Source: Nipponacmea schrenckii
Lineage: Eukaryota > Mollusca > Gastropoda > Lottiidae
Reading direction: 5' to 3'
Length of the DNA: 64,000 nt
NCBI GenBank assembly: GCA_030562195.1
Contig: CM060203.1
Coordinates: forward strand, 2,060,208-2,124,207
In this document: positions 25,708 through 37,159 of the stretch, in pieces
How positions within the stretch are numbered: the first letter of the stretch is position 1
How the letters are laid out: each line of letters begins with the position of its first letter
Notes under the pieces: model-generated
Seen by the model: the letters and a program-made list of their open reading frames with translations, nothing else
Database searches by the model: none
What the model was told of the DNA's origin: nothing
Translations under genes and position numbers: made by a program

Positions 25708-25885
25708 GTAAGTTATTATTATAAATATTCTCATATTTCACATCACTTATTATCATTTCAAATTTTATACCCAACACTTTATCGCTTTCTCTATTATAAC
25801 CAGGCATTCATATTATAATCTATTAGTATGATGAATATAGGTTGATAAATATAATATATATATATATATATGAACTGTACACTTA

Positions 25886-26063
25886 CGGACGTATACAGGG
25901 CCCTTACCTTGACTTAAGCTAAATGACTTTCCATTTATACATTTGAAAGTCAAAGATAAGCATGACTTTCATGAAGATAGGAAGGAGAGATGTATACTGA
26001 AGTTTGATTTAAGCCTAACTTTAGTCAAGGTTTAGGTTAAGTACGAGCACCGCATACGTCCCG
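25886..26063. mobile_element. MITE family D, copy 2
   Basis: Shares the interior words and termini of 13277-13495. The right end, read as its reverse complement, is CGGGACGTATGCGGTGCTCG; the left end is CGGACGTATACAGGGCCC. It is flanked by TTA on the left and TAA on the right. It lies just inside the intron after the 25669 exon and follows a (TA)n run at about 25852-25871. The interior is shorter than in copy 1. Confidence 0.7.
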
Positions 26064-26069
26064 TAATAT

Positions 26070-27260
26070 TCATACACAATTTTTAGACAGACACATTTTC
26101 AGTTCCATTAACACATATTATTATAATATTATACAATGTTTTATATTAGATATGGATATAGTTTGGAATATCATAATCAGATACATTATCACTTTCAATT
26201 AATTATATACACAGACAGGTTTTTATTGATAATAATCCACTATATTTGATATGAAATAGCAGTCAAATGTAAATACCTGGTTCAGTCATGGGCATCGAAT
26301 CGTTGCATATGATATATGTATATATATTATACACAGTGACAATATTATATAATTATAATCATCAAATACAAATGGTTTATTTGGTTATAGATATTTTATC
26401 ATTCAGTCTAGCCTCAACAGCAGACACTAGGGAACTGATATGAGTACATGGGACATACACATACACCCCCCCCCCCTAAAAAACAAAATCTCGACTTTAA
26501 GTCAGTGTGGGTTGGTGCAGTTAGGAGCTGGTCACAACATTTAGGCTCTATAGGATTAAACACCTTCGTAGCATGGTGCCTCCTGCAACTGCCAGAACTA
26601 TTGGACTACCAATTTCCATACAGTTAGAGCAAGTATGGGTGAGAAATGGCTAGATATTTAGTGAAAGCTAAATATGCTACATTTAGGATCTGTATTTGTG
26701 ATTATTTGTTCTGTTGTCTCTATGAAAGCCTGTGATAAGAGTTCAGGGTAATATCATTGCTGGTTACCTTCTAGTTATATAACTGGTTCTGCAGTCTGTG
26801 AAAGATGATTAAACAATGCTAAACTTTTCTATAAACCTTGAGGACATTATTGGCTACAAAACCATTAAAAAATAAAAGAAAATTGTTGACCTTCAAGAAA
26901 GTTTTCAAGTATCAGCTTCAACAAACATGAAAAAACTGTCTTCTCAGCTAAATAGACGACCTTTAAATAAAAGCAAAGTTCAAATGAAAACAGGTTTTTT
27001 CATTTTAGACAAATATTTCTCTTCAGCTTCTACGTTTTCTTCAAACCATTGACATAACATATATTTCATTTTTCAAGGTGATGATACCTTATATGGAGAA
27101 TTATAAGAAAGGGATTGCCTTGTGTTTATTTTACTGAGTTCTTGTGGGTGGAAATGCCCACTGATTTTAAAAGAAATCTAGCACATTATAAGTTATAATT
27201 ACATGTTTGAGGTTCACCTCGGTATGAAAGGGAGAGGACTGATATCTTTATCTAAAAAAC
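26070..27260. other. Non-coding, possible intron
   Basis: AT-rich with a short C-run near 26466. No exon is supported. Confidence 0.4.
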
Positions 27261-27264
27261 AAGG

Positions 27265-27297
27265 TATGTGGAGTCTCTAAAAGGAGAGAGTCTACAT
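27265..27297. mobile_element. Minimal palindromic MITE remnant
   Basis: TATGTGGAGTCTCTAAAAGG is followed at once by AGAGAGTCTACATT. These are the two ends of the element family seen at 29691-29803, joined with almost nothing between them. It could be an internally deleted copy. Confidence 0.5.
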
Positions 27298-27299
27298 TC

Positions 27300-28660
27300 C
27301 GTAGTATTCATAGCCACTCCAAATACATGCTCAATTTGTTTTCAATTTAGTGAATTTACTTTGTTAAAAATCACATGGTTTCAATAATGCTTATTATTAA
27401 AATAGGTTTTAAAAATGTGGAAACGAGTTGACAAACTAATACAATTTTGGGACTTGATTAATTAGGTAACAAGTATATATTTTTGTTAATGTTTAATTGT
27501 TCACAATTTGAATGGGTTCTTTAAAACAATAAGTTAATTAAGTATAATTTTAGCATTCTTTTCTCTATATTAATATAGTTGTATTTTTGATTCACATGTT
27601 TATTTTAATCAAGTTAAGACTGTGAAATAGGTCCTTAGTGAAATATAATAAGATAATATATTTTAGTAAAAAGAATTCAACATGTGTTAAGGTAAAACTG
27701 TGTTAATACAGCCATAGATGTACCTTTATATTTAAGAGAGATAATAAAATGCAGTCTGTCAAGTGTCAAATTTATCTAGTTCGGCTGCATTTTTTTTTAC
27801 CAGAGCTGTATTCACAATTCATCTTCACTATCTGTTGTGTTACAATCTGACAGCTACCCTAAAAAAAAACATTCTTCTCCAACTTTGATCAAACTTGTCC
27901 TAATATTACCTGGTTGTAAAATATTCACTCACGAACACTCCAACCAAATACACTATTTATAGATACACACAAAATAAATATGGCTTCAGTAGTACAGTAG
28001 GTTTTAGGCTAGGGTATCAAATTTCACCTACAACTGAGTTGTATTTCTTCCATCTTTCAACCTACACCCTTCATTCATTATTCTCAGGATACTGTCTCCT
28101 TGGACATCAAACTATTATTCTAATCTAGGATTAAACTGAGTGGATAACTTGTTGTTAGAGATTTCTACGCCAGGTAAGCTGATGTTATATTATTGAACTG
28201 TTAATTGTAGGACTGTAAGAGTTACAATCGTTACTTTGTGAAATAAGCTAGCTGAGTTTTAAATCTGGTTTTATTTTTCTTCAAGGTTACTCACTTGAGA
28301 TAAGATAATGGTCTGTCTCCATCACTGAGTGTTATGTCTGTACTCCACTATTAATTGGATTAATTAGATTGAAACTATGCTCTAGGATCAAATGACTGTG
28401 AACTAGAGTTGAACAGGAAAATAAACTATTTAAGAGACATGCTCACCCTATAAAAACAAGATATTCTGCTTTAACATTGTTTTTGTATCAGCTTGGTATG
28501 GTCCAAATACTTGAAAAAGAATGTAATGAGCACTGAATTATTCCTGTGCCAGTACCTTCTGTTGAATATTGATTGACAGGTGCTGAAACAAGTAATGTTT
28601 AAGCCACCCTAACCATTATTGAAACTTGTGATAAAAATGTAAATATTTGTGATGGAGAGT
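27300..28660. other. Non-coding stretch, no gene recognised
   Basis: A segment from about 28087 to 28171 is bounded by a possible acceptor (attctcag) and donor (ccag|gtaagc), but it has stops in all three frames. At most it could be an untranslated exon. Confidence 0.4.
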
Positions 28661-28666
28661 GGTAGT

Positions 28667-28897
28667 CAGGGGTTCAAAATTATTTCATCGTAGGAGCCAG
28701 ATAAAAAATAAGGATTTTCGATGCAGGCCATTTAGTACTGACCTACATTTCCCTGTTTCTTGATTCAGATACTGTTTCCAAACAAATCATGTCTATCCCT
28801 GAAAAAAATAATATGGACTTCAAAACTTTTTGGGAGCCAGATGGAATCATCTGGTGGGGTGGATCAGGGCCCTGGGGCCATGGTTTAGAAACCCTTG
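28667..28897. mobile_element. hAT-like MITE, degraded
   Basis: The left end CAGGGGTTCAAAATTAT and the right end ATGGTTTAGAAACCCTTG form imperfect terminal inverted repeats. The interior has gggagccagatggaatcatc, tggtggggtggatcagggcc and gggccatggttt. This is the 'missing CpG' form of a GGCCGGATC/GGCCCGCGGGCC interior common in hAT MITEs. No clean 8-bp target duplication is visible. The short plus-strand open frame starting inside it is incidental. Confidence 0.55.
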
Positions 28898-28899
28898 GT

Positions 28900-29690
28900 G
28901 TAATTTGTCTGTCCCATCTGGGTTGAATTGTAACAATTTGTCAGGTTGGGTGTTAATTAGGTCAATCTACAAGAGAATCTTTGATGGTTCTGTAATTGCT
29001 TACAGATGTTTTGTCAGCACTTCAATTTGGTGTCTGTTTTATTACCGGGGCAACATGACTTTCTGAAACTGTTTCCAATTAACAAAATCTTCACTTCTTG
29101 AGCTACCCTAATTTTGTTTTGACAACTTGATTGAGACTGGCATGATTATTTCAAATTTTATTAGAAATGTGGTAATAGTGTTTTTTATTTTGACATGAAC
29201 GTTACCTCCGAAATAAGAAATTTCTTTGAAGAAAATCTACTTTGTCAACAAATAAAGATGTACATTCTAGCAACAGAATGTTAAAACTCAACATGACCTT
29301 TTTCAACCTGTTTTTAAACTGACAAGGTGGTGAAATTGGATGCAGTTTTTGTTGATAATTAAAACAGTTTGAATGATTGTGGAACTTGAACTCATTTGGT
29401 GGTCTGTTGATGGTCTCTTTCACACAACAGTACATTATGTCATGGAGTTTTACTTCCTATCCAGTCTATGATAATGACAGCGATACACAAGGTCAACCCG
29501 GAGTTGAATATCATTAACCCTCTACTGTGTAATAAAAACTTAAATGTTGTTAGATAAGTAGGACAAAAGACTTATTTTATAGACTAATTTATTCTGCTGA
29601 TAGTTGTTGGTATTTTCATATTGTTGGAGAAACATTGACTTTATTTACTGCTGTAGTTTTAGTATTAGCTTGCGTCCAATTTAAGAACTT
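28900..29690. other. Non-coding stretch, nothing recognised
   Basis: No exon, RNA gene or clear repeat seen. Confidence 0.4.
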
Positions 29691-29803
29691 TGTGGACTCT
29701 CTGAAGTTAATGGTGAGTTAACAATCCCAGTACCGGTACCATCAGATATTTTAGATTTTTATTTAGGTAATTAAGTTTGTCAACCTCTTTTAGAGAGTCC
29801 ACA
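29691..29803. mobile_element. Short MITE with TGTGGACTCTCT ends
   Basis: The left end TGTGGACTCTCTGAAG and the right end CTTTTAGAGAGTCCACA share a perfect 12-bp inverted terminus, 113 bp apart. Related termini occur at 15051, 27265, and near 31301 and 31355. No coding capacity. Confidence 0.7.
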
Positions 29804-30107
29804 TAAGTAAATTATTACATGTGAACATGTCAAGTATAATGTGTGTAAATGAAACAAGAATTCTATGACGAGAAGAGTAATTTGTATTAAGGATTGGCCT
29901 GACGTTACAATTGGGTCTATATTTAGATAGTACACAATTTCTAATTGAATACCGAATCAAAGTTTAATGTTTGAATTGTATACACTGGCCGTCGAGGACT
30001 CTCCATTATGGAAATTTGTCCTCGACACAAATCTTGAACTTTCAAAAAACCTCTAACATTTTATGGTCATGTTTACATACAAAATGATACATAGTTGGAT
30101 TGTGTGA

Positions 30108-30220
30108 CATGTTAAAGATCCCTCGATATTTGGAAATTGAAGAAAAGTAGGTTAATGTGGCTGCAGTTGCCAAATTTCCCTCATTGCACACTGCATACCA
30201 TTGCCCTTCTTTAAATAATA
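30108..30220 (+). mobile_element. SINE-A body fragment
   Basis: Contains agatccctcgatatttggaa, aaagtaggttaatgtggctg and aatttccctcattgcacact, followed by gcataccattgccc. Head and tail absent. Confidence 0.75.
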
Positions 30221-30639
30221 CTATTATTGGTGCAGTGGAGTAAGACAAAAAACTTGATAGTTAATAGAAGGAAAGAAAAATGTGATCATAGACTACTTCA
30301 AGTGTTTCTGAGGAAGACTAAGCTGAAACTTTAAATGACAGGACAATGGTATATGTTTCTAAGATTCTTATTTTCAGTTGTGTTTTAAAAGGTTTGTTAT
30401 CAAGATATTGTACAGGTACTTTAAACCCAGATCTTCATACTCAATGGTGTCAATGTATTTGTATTACTTGTATCAATGAAGTTTGAAGGAGGTTCAACCC
30501 TTGGGACATTTTGTTCAACAAAATAGGAAATTTTCTCTTGTATATTAAAGATGTGGATGCCTGCCCTCGAGCTTGTAAACCTTCTTAAGTTCGTTTTTTG
30601 TTAATTTGGGTGGTCTTTTACTGTTTTATTTGGTTTTTG

Positions 30640-30935
30640 TGGAGCAGTGGTGCGGTGGCTTAGTGAGTTAGAGGCTTGCTCCCTAACCCGAAGGTCCACG
30701 GTTCAATCGGCTGGAAAAAGTGTCTAATCGTTCGGATGGGAAAATAAATCGAGGCCCCGTGTGCTACATGCTGTGCACGTTTAAGATTCCTCAAAAGTTG
30801 GAAATCACAAAAAGAGTAATGCCGCCGTCCTGGCAAAATTCCCTCATTACACACTGCATGGCGTTGCCCGTCTTCATTAGCCCATAAGATGTAGAGGAGT
30901 AGGATATTAAACTCCATTATTTCATTTTTGGGCTT
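30640..30935 (+). mobile_element. SINE-A, most complete copy, tRNA-derived head
   Basis: The 5' end has a tRNA-like A box (tggcttagtgagttagagg) and B box (ggttcaatc), as expected for an RNA polymerase III promoter. Next comes a body with gatgggaaaataaatcgagg, ccccgtgtgctac, gcacgtttaagattcctc, gttggaaatcacaaaaagag and ccctcattacacactgcatg. The 3' part reads cttcattagcccataagatg, gtagaggagtagg, aaactccatta and a short T-rich end. About 290 bp. This copy sets the order used to recognise the other SINE-A pieces. The minus-strand open frame across it is incidental. Confidence 0.85.
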
Positions 30936-31289
30936 TGTGCTTTAAATAATTTGCAATGTATGATCCATTATAATGTTTCTCTTCTGGAACAACTAATGCC
31001 ATTTGGCTTGTTGTGATTTCATAAAAAATACATCATTTTCAGAGTAGGCATGTCTTTGGATATTTCATTCATGTCAACATCTCTTTCTATATATGTAGTT
31101 TAATTTTGTTAATATTCATCTTTCCGCTTGATAATGACATGAGAATACTTGTTGAAATATAAAGAATATGTTATTATTCTCCCTTTCTAAGTTAGCATAT
31201 ATAATACCAGTCATGTTTAAATTTGATATTTCTATATGTTCTTCATAGTCAACATATATCCATATTTTTGTATTTAGGTTTTTTAACTC

Positions 31290-31370
31290 TGTAACCTTTT
31301 CAGGGAGTTCACATATATAGTAATGGTTCAATTGGTGATTTCTGCATTATTTTAAGAGGGTCCACATACC
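31290..31370. mobile_element. Two lone ends of the TGTGGACTCTCT MITE family
   Basis: Cagggagttcacata (about 31301) and aagagggtccacatac (about 31354) both resemble the right terminus at 29803. No partner left ends were found, so these are fragments at best. Confidence 0.35.
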
Positions 31371-31674
31371 TCAAGTCTATAAGCTATATCCTTTTATTGT
31401 TTGAATATGAGAGAAAGTACTGAAATAGCTGTCTGTAGTTTATAGAAACATGACCAAGACAAAGCACAGGGTGATATAAACTAGAGTGGAAGGTTGAAAT
31501 GAGTAAAATATTCCAAGAATTGGTCATAGAGTACTATTATTATTATCAGACTGTAGATCGTATACCACACATGTTGGTTTTAAACTTGTCAACTATATCA
31601 TTTACATCTTTAAGTTTCTACTCCACACCCTCTATAAATCACCCCCTGATTATTGATATACTATACTGCATAAA

Positions 31675-31757
31675 GTGGATGTAGATGTTATGTGGATGTA
31701 GATGTTATGTGGATGTAGATGTTATGTGGATGTAGATGTGATGTGGATGTAGCAGAG
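31675..31757. repeat. 17-bp tandem repeat, five copies
   Basis: Gtggatgtagatgttat repeats with starts at 31675, 31692, 31709, 31726 and 31743. The last copy decays into agcagagatg. Confidence 0.95.
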
Positions 31758-32376
31758 ATGTAGAATTCACTAACCTATATACCATATAAAACTCTGTACT
31801 CCATGCCTTCCGTAAAACACCTGCTGCTTAAAATATTTTAGTGATGTTAATCAGTTTACTGTGCTTCTGATCAGAAATGATGCAATTGAAAAACAAATAT
31901 CAGCAGTTGATTCCTCTTCAAGGCTATATATTGTTCAATCAAAATTGGCGCCAGAGACTTTCTACGATGCTATAGTCTTTAGTATCTTTGAAGATAAATG
32001 GTTACTCAGTGACAATAAAAAAAGCAATTTCTCTCGGTTTGAGAGAAAAAGTAACAAAGTTCTAAATTAGACAAAATATATATACCATCTCTTGATTGAT
32101 AAAATGGAACTACAAATACCTGAGGTGTATTGTCATCCCTGTAGGAAATCAGGAGAGATTTTGCCAATGATTCTGTGCTCAAGATGTTAAGATTAGGAGG
32201 ATGACCTTTATCTAACATTGACACAACAGAGGTCAAATTACACAAACCGTATTGTAGTAAATAAACAAGGTGTGAAATGATCAGATTGGGTAACAGATCG
32301 CATTTCTCTTGTTTTAGATCTAATATACAATCTGTACAAGCCAAGGTTTGAGACTAATTTCTTGGGGTTGAAGGGT

Positions 32377-32492
32377 AGAACTTACTTGGAGGTTAGGACT
32401 TACTTGGAGGTTAGGACTTACTTGGAGGTTAGGACTTACTTGGAGGTTAGGACTTACTTGGAGGTTAGGACTCTTGGAGGTTAGGACTTACT
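32377..32492. repeat. 18-bp tandem repeat, about seven copies
   Basis: Ggacttacttggaggtta repeats head to tail. One late unit lacks a few bases (gactcttggagg). Confidence 0.95.
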
Positions 32493-32494
32493 AT

Positions 32495-34455
32495 AGAAAT
32501 AGGATGCAGCAACAGCTTCTTGGTTAACCTTGATCATAAAAGGAAAAGTTTGTGATTTATTTGAAATATTAATTTATTAGAATAACTATCATTCTTTCAA
32601 AAATCTCTAACAGCTACAATAACAGATGTATTAACGATATACAACTTCCAGAGAAAACATATAGTTCTGTTACCTCTGGTATCCAATTTAACTATCATCG
32701 CAAAATACCACTTCTAAGTTTTCAAATACATTTTTCAGTTACAAAAGATTACTAAAGAGATAGGACCGCTTGTGTGTATTACACACTGATACCTTTTCAA
32801 CATTGGCCCTTCAAATTATAAAAACTTAACCCCTAAAATAATATTGACCTGTTGAAATAATATTTAGTTGTGTTTATAGATTGAGTTGATAGGATCGTGG
32901 CAGTTATTCATCTGTTTATTTTAATATCTAAAAACCAGCTCAGAATTTCAAACAACACTAAGTGAATACTTGTTCCACGGTTGCATAATGATATTATGTT
33001 CAATCTACCAACTAGAACCTGCTAGCACCAACCTCAAAGTTACCATGAAATATTTCTACTTTCAAATGAATCCAGATTGTTATTGCACCACTGCAGGGCT
33101 GTTAATTTAAAATAATTCCCAACCGGACATGTAAATAATGATCTTACAATTGTTTTCATCAAGAATGCATGAAAAATGCACAAAATATAGCAGATTTGAA
33201 TAGAAAATGTCCTAAAGATCAAAATTACAGTCAGTCATTTTGAAACTCCAATCAGACATGACTGGTAAGTACAGTTAAATCAACAGCCTTGCATCACTGT
33301 CCTGTGAATTATACTGCTTAACATGAAGTCATGCTTCTGCAGTAGCTATATCAAGCATTGTTGGAAGTTGTGTTCATAAGTTAAGTATGAAATTATAGGT
33401 ACTGTAAGGTAAGATTATGTATATCACAACAACAGACTGCCTGTAGGTTCCTTAAGTTGAAATATACCTGACTCTTCGATCATTAAATCAGTGAGGAACA
33501 GAAGAAAATAATGCATAAAAAGTAGACCAGTATGACTGAATGGTTTCAGTTCAGAATATAGTTGGATTCCCCAGCGTTAGTAGAGTCCCTGAGAGTCTGA
33601 AAGAGGTTCGTTTATAAAGTGGTTGAAGACAAGTGGTTGTTTTAGGAGTAAATGTGAAGGGTTAAATAAATATATTACTCCACACATTATGGCCAGGATT
33701 ATTTTTACTATGTCAGCTCAGATTTCACATCAAGCTGTGTCAGAGGTGTGGTTCTGATATTTATATTTAGACCAAGGTTAGAATGACTTATCTAAAGCTA
33801 GTAGACAATTAGCGTTGAGGTGCTAATATGGACAACTGTCTTCTTTAATAACCACTTCAAAACATTGTAACCCATTGTATACTTCAATATTAATATTTGA
33901 TCAAAAACACTGAACACCAAAATAATTTTAATCCTGTGCCAGTGCCTTCTGTTTATTAAATACTTTTTACTTGTAGTTTTAGAACAGATTTTGCTATTAC
34001 AATATATAACATGGGCAATTTGTATCACTGCAAAATTCGGAAAAAATTCGCAATAGGTTTAGGAAATATTTCTAACATAACAAAGTAAAGTGAATTATAT
34101 TTGAACATAAATTGAACAAGGAATGAAATTAGACTGCAATGACAGGTTATTTTCTCATCAATCTCATATTCGGAAACTAACATATCGTAGCCTACTTGTA
34201 TAGAACTAGGTGTGGGTGTTGTTTCGACAAGTGGTGGAGGAGTAATGAGGTCATAGTTATATGATAGGACCAATTTTAAGGAAGTAGTATACTAGATAAT
34301 TGGTTGTTATGAGTGTTTTCTCACATGCAGTGGGCGGGGACGTGGCTTATCATTGAATAAATAGAAAATAGCTCAAATTAGATTCATATCTTTTGAAATA
34401 AAAATAGGTCAGTATTTAAACTGTATGAATAATGAGAATATATCTATATTCAATA
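32495..34455. other. Non-coding stretch, no gene recognised
   Basis: A possible donor (actg|gtaagtac at 33264) has no matching exon that I can support. Minus-strand open frames near 33040, 33798 and 34025 have no recognisable domains. Confidence 0.4.
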
Positions 34456-34456
34456 G

Positions 34457-34608
34457 CCCCGTTTACATTGTCATCTTGGTTCGGCCCGGGTTGAACCTGG
34501 CTCGGCAGAAATTTCCGTAATGTATACGGGTAAAGTGGGCTCGGCACTGTGCTAGTTTTAAGTGGGCCGAGACCTTTTACAAGAGGCCCGATAGTAATGT
34601 AAACAGGG
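34457..34608. mobile_element. MITE with CCCNGTTTACATT ends
   Basis: CCCCGTTTACATT at the left is matched by CCCTGTTTACATT read inward from the right. Both are followed by CGGCCC/CGGGCC words. The 152-bp element is richer in G+C than its surroundings. No clear target duplication could be read. The minus-strand open frame here is incidental. Confidence 0.7.
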
Positions 34609-34728
34609 TTAATATGGCTGTTGGTAGAGATAGTCAATCAGTCTGAGAACATCTGTCACAGCTTTTATTAGATAACTGACATGTTCACATCCTACATTTC
34701 TGCACTTAGTTAGGCTTCTAAACTTTAG

Positions 34729-34868
34729 CAATGCCATGCAGTGTGTAATGAGGGAAATTTTGTTAGAACATCACAATTGGTCTGCTAATATTTAATTTCC
34801 AACTGATAAGGTATCTTTAACATGGACAGCCTGTAATATCCTGGGTTTCTGTTCATTGTCCCATCCTA
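34729..34868 (-). mobile_element. SINE-A body fragment
   Basis: Contains gccatgcagtgtgtaatgag, ggaaattttgttagaac, tttccaactgataaggtatc and tttaacatggacagcctgta, then a trace of cccatcc. This is the SINE-A body on the minus strand. Confidence 0.75.
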
Positions 34869-34890
34869 ATACAGATAAATTGTAAGCTTA

Positions 34891-35430
34891 AAGCTGGGTT
34901 TATACTTTTTACGCCATAAAACGCCGTTAAACGCCAGACCTGACCGAGCTGGTTTTAAGTGTAAACACACGCACGCTAACGTCCACATGCACCAACCTTT
35001 TTGGGTCTTAAATATATGTAAATAGTCTACAGAAGTACAAGAAATGTACGAAAATCGCATGATCCCTTCAAATATACATGTACCTTAAATTCGAAACTAC
35101 TTCTTCTTTCTATATATGTCTTTTCTATCTATAGACAGACAGATACATCACGCATTCATGTCATAAATTTTGGAATTACATAACGGATATCAACGTTGTC
35201 AATGTTTGAAGAAAGGATCCAAATCACTCCTTGTCTGTGTTGTACAATAGCAACTTGTGATTGGTTGATTGTAGCGTAAACGCTGGAAAGTTCAACACAG
35301 TTGAACTCTGGAAAAAGTGACGCCGTCAAACGCCATTATACGGCTTGACTCGCTGGCGATGTAAGTATAAATTGATGTGCTGAAGAACGCCGGCAAACAC
35401 CATTTCCCAGCGTGTAAAATCCCACCTATA
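34891..35430. mobile_element. Probable 540-bp non-autonomous DNA transposon, CpG-rich
   Basis: The left end has GCTGGGTTTATACTTTTTAC, then repeated AACGCC words. The right end, read inward, has GGTGGGATTTTACACGC and further in TTTATACTTACATCGCC and more GGCGTT words. The block stands out by its CG dinucleotides in an AT-rich background. Termini are imperfect and no target duplication is clear. No transposase frame. Confidence 0.5.
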
Positions 35431-35679
35431 GGCCAGTATTATCAGGCCCCTCCCAGACCAGAGACTATAATATTAATATGTGGTATGATCCACTTGTAAA
35501 ACTTGTTGCCTATTATCTGATATTTTGGTTACTGATTTATTTTTTTTATCCAACCAGTAACATTCCGTTATCCAAGGGTCTTGAAATACGATATTTCAGG
35601 ATTTTACAGCCTTTAAAATCAAGTATCAAAATCATTCCTGTTTTGTTTTGTATTTCTATAAACATGGATTTGAAATAAA

Positions 35680-35725
35680 GTACAGAAGAGTAGTCGGTAT
35701 AACTCCATCATTTTATTTAGTAGAT
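35680..35725 (+). mobile_element. SINE-A 3' tail fragment
   Basis: Reads gtacagaagagtagtcggta and then taactccatcattttattta. Tail only. Confidence 0.55.
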
Positions 35726-36112
35726 TTGAAGGCATAAAATAAGGAGTTGTTAACAATATGTACTGGACTGAACATTAATTTGATAGTAATTTTGAAGATT
35801 GTTGATCAGTAACCACCCTGTCCTAGGTCTGACTATCATGTAATAACTTGAATGATATTATAGAGAATTATTGAAGGGGATTGTGTTGGTGTATTATAGC
35901 TAAATGATATGTTCAACTATTGATATTATAATGTGGTTATTGTTGATACGAACAATAATAATATAATATATCCTAACATTATAATAGTCAAACATACAAT
36001 TAAATTTGGAATTTCAAATCTGAATAACAAAATGTTAAATCAAAGAATTCAAAATTAGAAAGCATGTGTAGGAATGTAAATGACATAAATACACCTAATG
36101 ATAACTCCATAT

Positions 36113-36362
36113 TATCTGCAATAAGGGGAAAGTTTGCCAGGATAGTAGCACAGATTTCTATTCAGGGATTTTCAACAGTGCCATGGCCAATTGTCCCCTG
36201 GTGATTTTTTCAATATCAGCCCCTCCGACCTGCATCACTGACATAGGGAGAAAGCCAATTTAAAATATTTGAAGATTTTATCTCTACCTATTCTGGGATT
36301 GAACCCTTGAACTTCAGGTTATCTAGCAAATGTCTCACTCACTGAGCCACCGTGGCTTCCTG
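36113..36362 (-). mobile_element. SINE-A copy with tRNA-like head, diverged
   Basis: On the minus strand it starts with a tRNA-like head (gccacggtggctcagtgagt ... gttcaagggttcaatccc), giving A-box-like and B-box-like words. The body is strongly diverged: gaaaatccctgaatagaaa and cctggcaaactttcccctta. The tail is missing. The head shows that SINE-A or a sister family derives from a tRNA. Confidence 0.65.
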
Positions 36363-36674
36363 AAAATGTATCTGAGAATGTAAATGGTCATTCAAAACAC
36401 AAGACAAGGCTGATCAAAGCCTCCTGCATTTTGTAGCTGGTCATTCCCAATGGTGTGGAACGTTAATTTGATCTTTGGAATTTTGGCACCATGGCAGCAG
36501 GCAGTCAGTTTACTTAAATCATAAAATGTTGTTGTTTACTTCAGAATTGCTGAATTGACTTGGCACAATAACACATTTCTCACTTCTCATTATCTAGTGT
36601 TTCTGTATATAACCTAAATATCTCACCTGTAATAGATAACTTGAAGACTTACCTTTTAACTTTCATTTCATTTC

Positions 36675-37155
36675 GCTGCACCCCGTCTTCATTAGCCCAT
36701 TAGGAACAGAAGAGTGGAACCTAAAACTCCATTCATTTCATATCTTTTCGCTGATTAACACCCTGTCTTCATTACCCCATTAGGCACAGAAAAGTAGGAC
36801 ATAAAACTCCATTCATTTCATTTCATTTCGCTGCATAACACTCTGTCTTCATTAGCCCATTAGGAGCAGAAGAGTGGAACCTAAAACTCCATTTCATTTC
36901 ATTTGGCTGCATAACACCCTGTCTTCATTAGCCCATTAGGAGCAGAAAAGTAGGACGTAAAACTCCATTCATTTCATATCATTTCGCTGCATAACACCCT
37001 GTCTTCATTAGCCCATTAGGAACAGAAGAGTAGGACTAAAAATTCATTTCATTTCATTATGCTGCATAACAACCTGTCTTCATTAGCCCATTAGGATTAG
37101 AAGCAGAAGAGTGGACATAAAACTCCATTTCATTTCATTTCATTTCGCTGCACAA
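36675..37155 (+). repeat. Tandem array of SINE-A tail, about 80-bp period, six copies
   Basis: The attagcccatt word (attacc in one unit) starts at 36691, 36771, 36851, 36927, 37007 and 37082, so the spacing is 75-80 bp. Each unit is a SINE-A 3' end (cagaagagtrgrac + taaaactccattcatttcat) plus the linker tttcgctgcataacaccctg. Linker and period differ from the array at 4990, so the expansion was independent. Confidence 0.9.
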
Positions 37156-37159
37156 CATG

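Noticed and set aside
28087..28171. Possible exon between ctcag and gtaagc
   Set aside because: Stops in all three frames. It could at most be an untranslated exon, with no supporting evidence.
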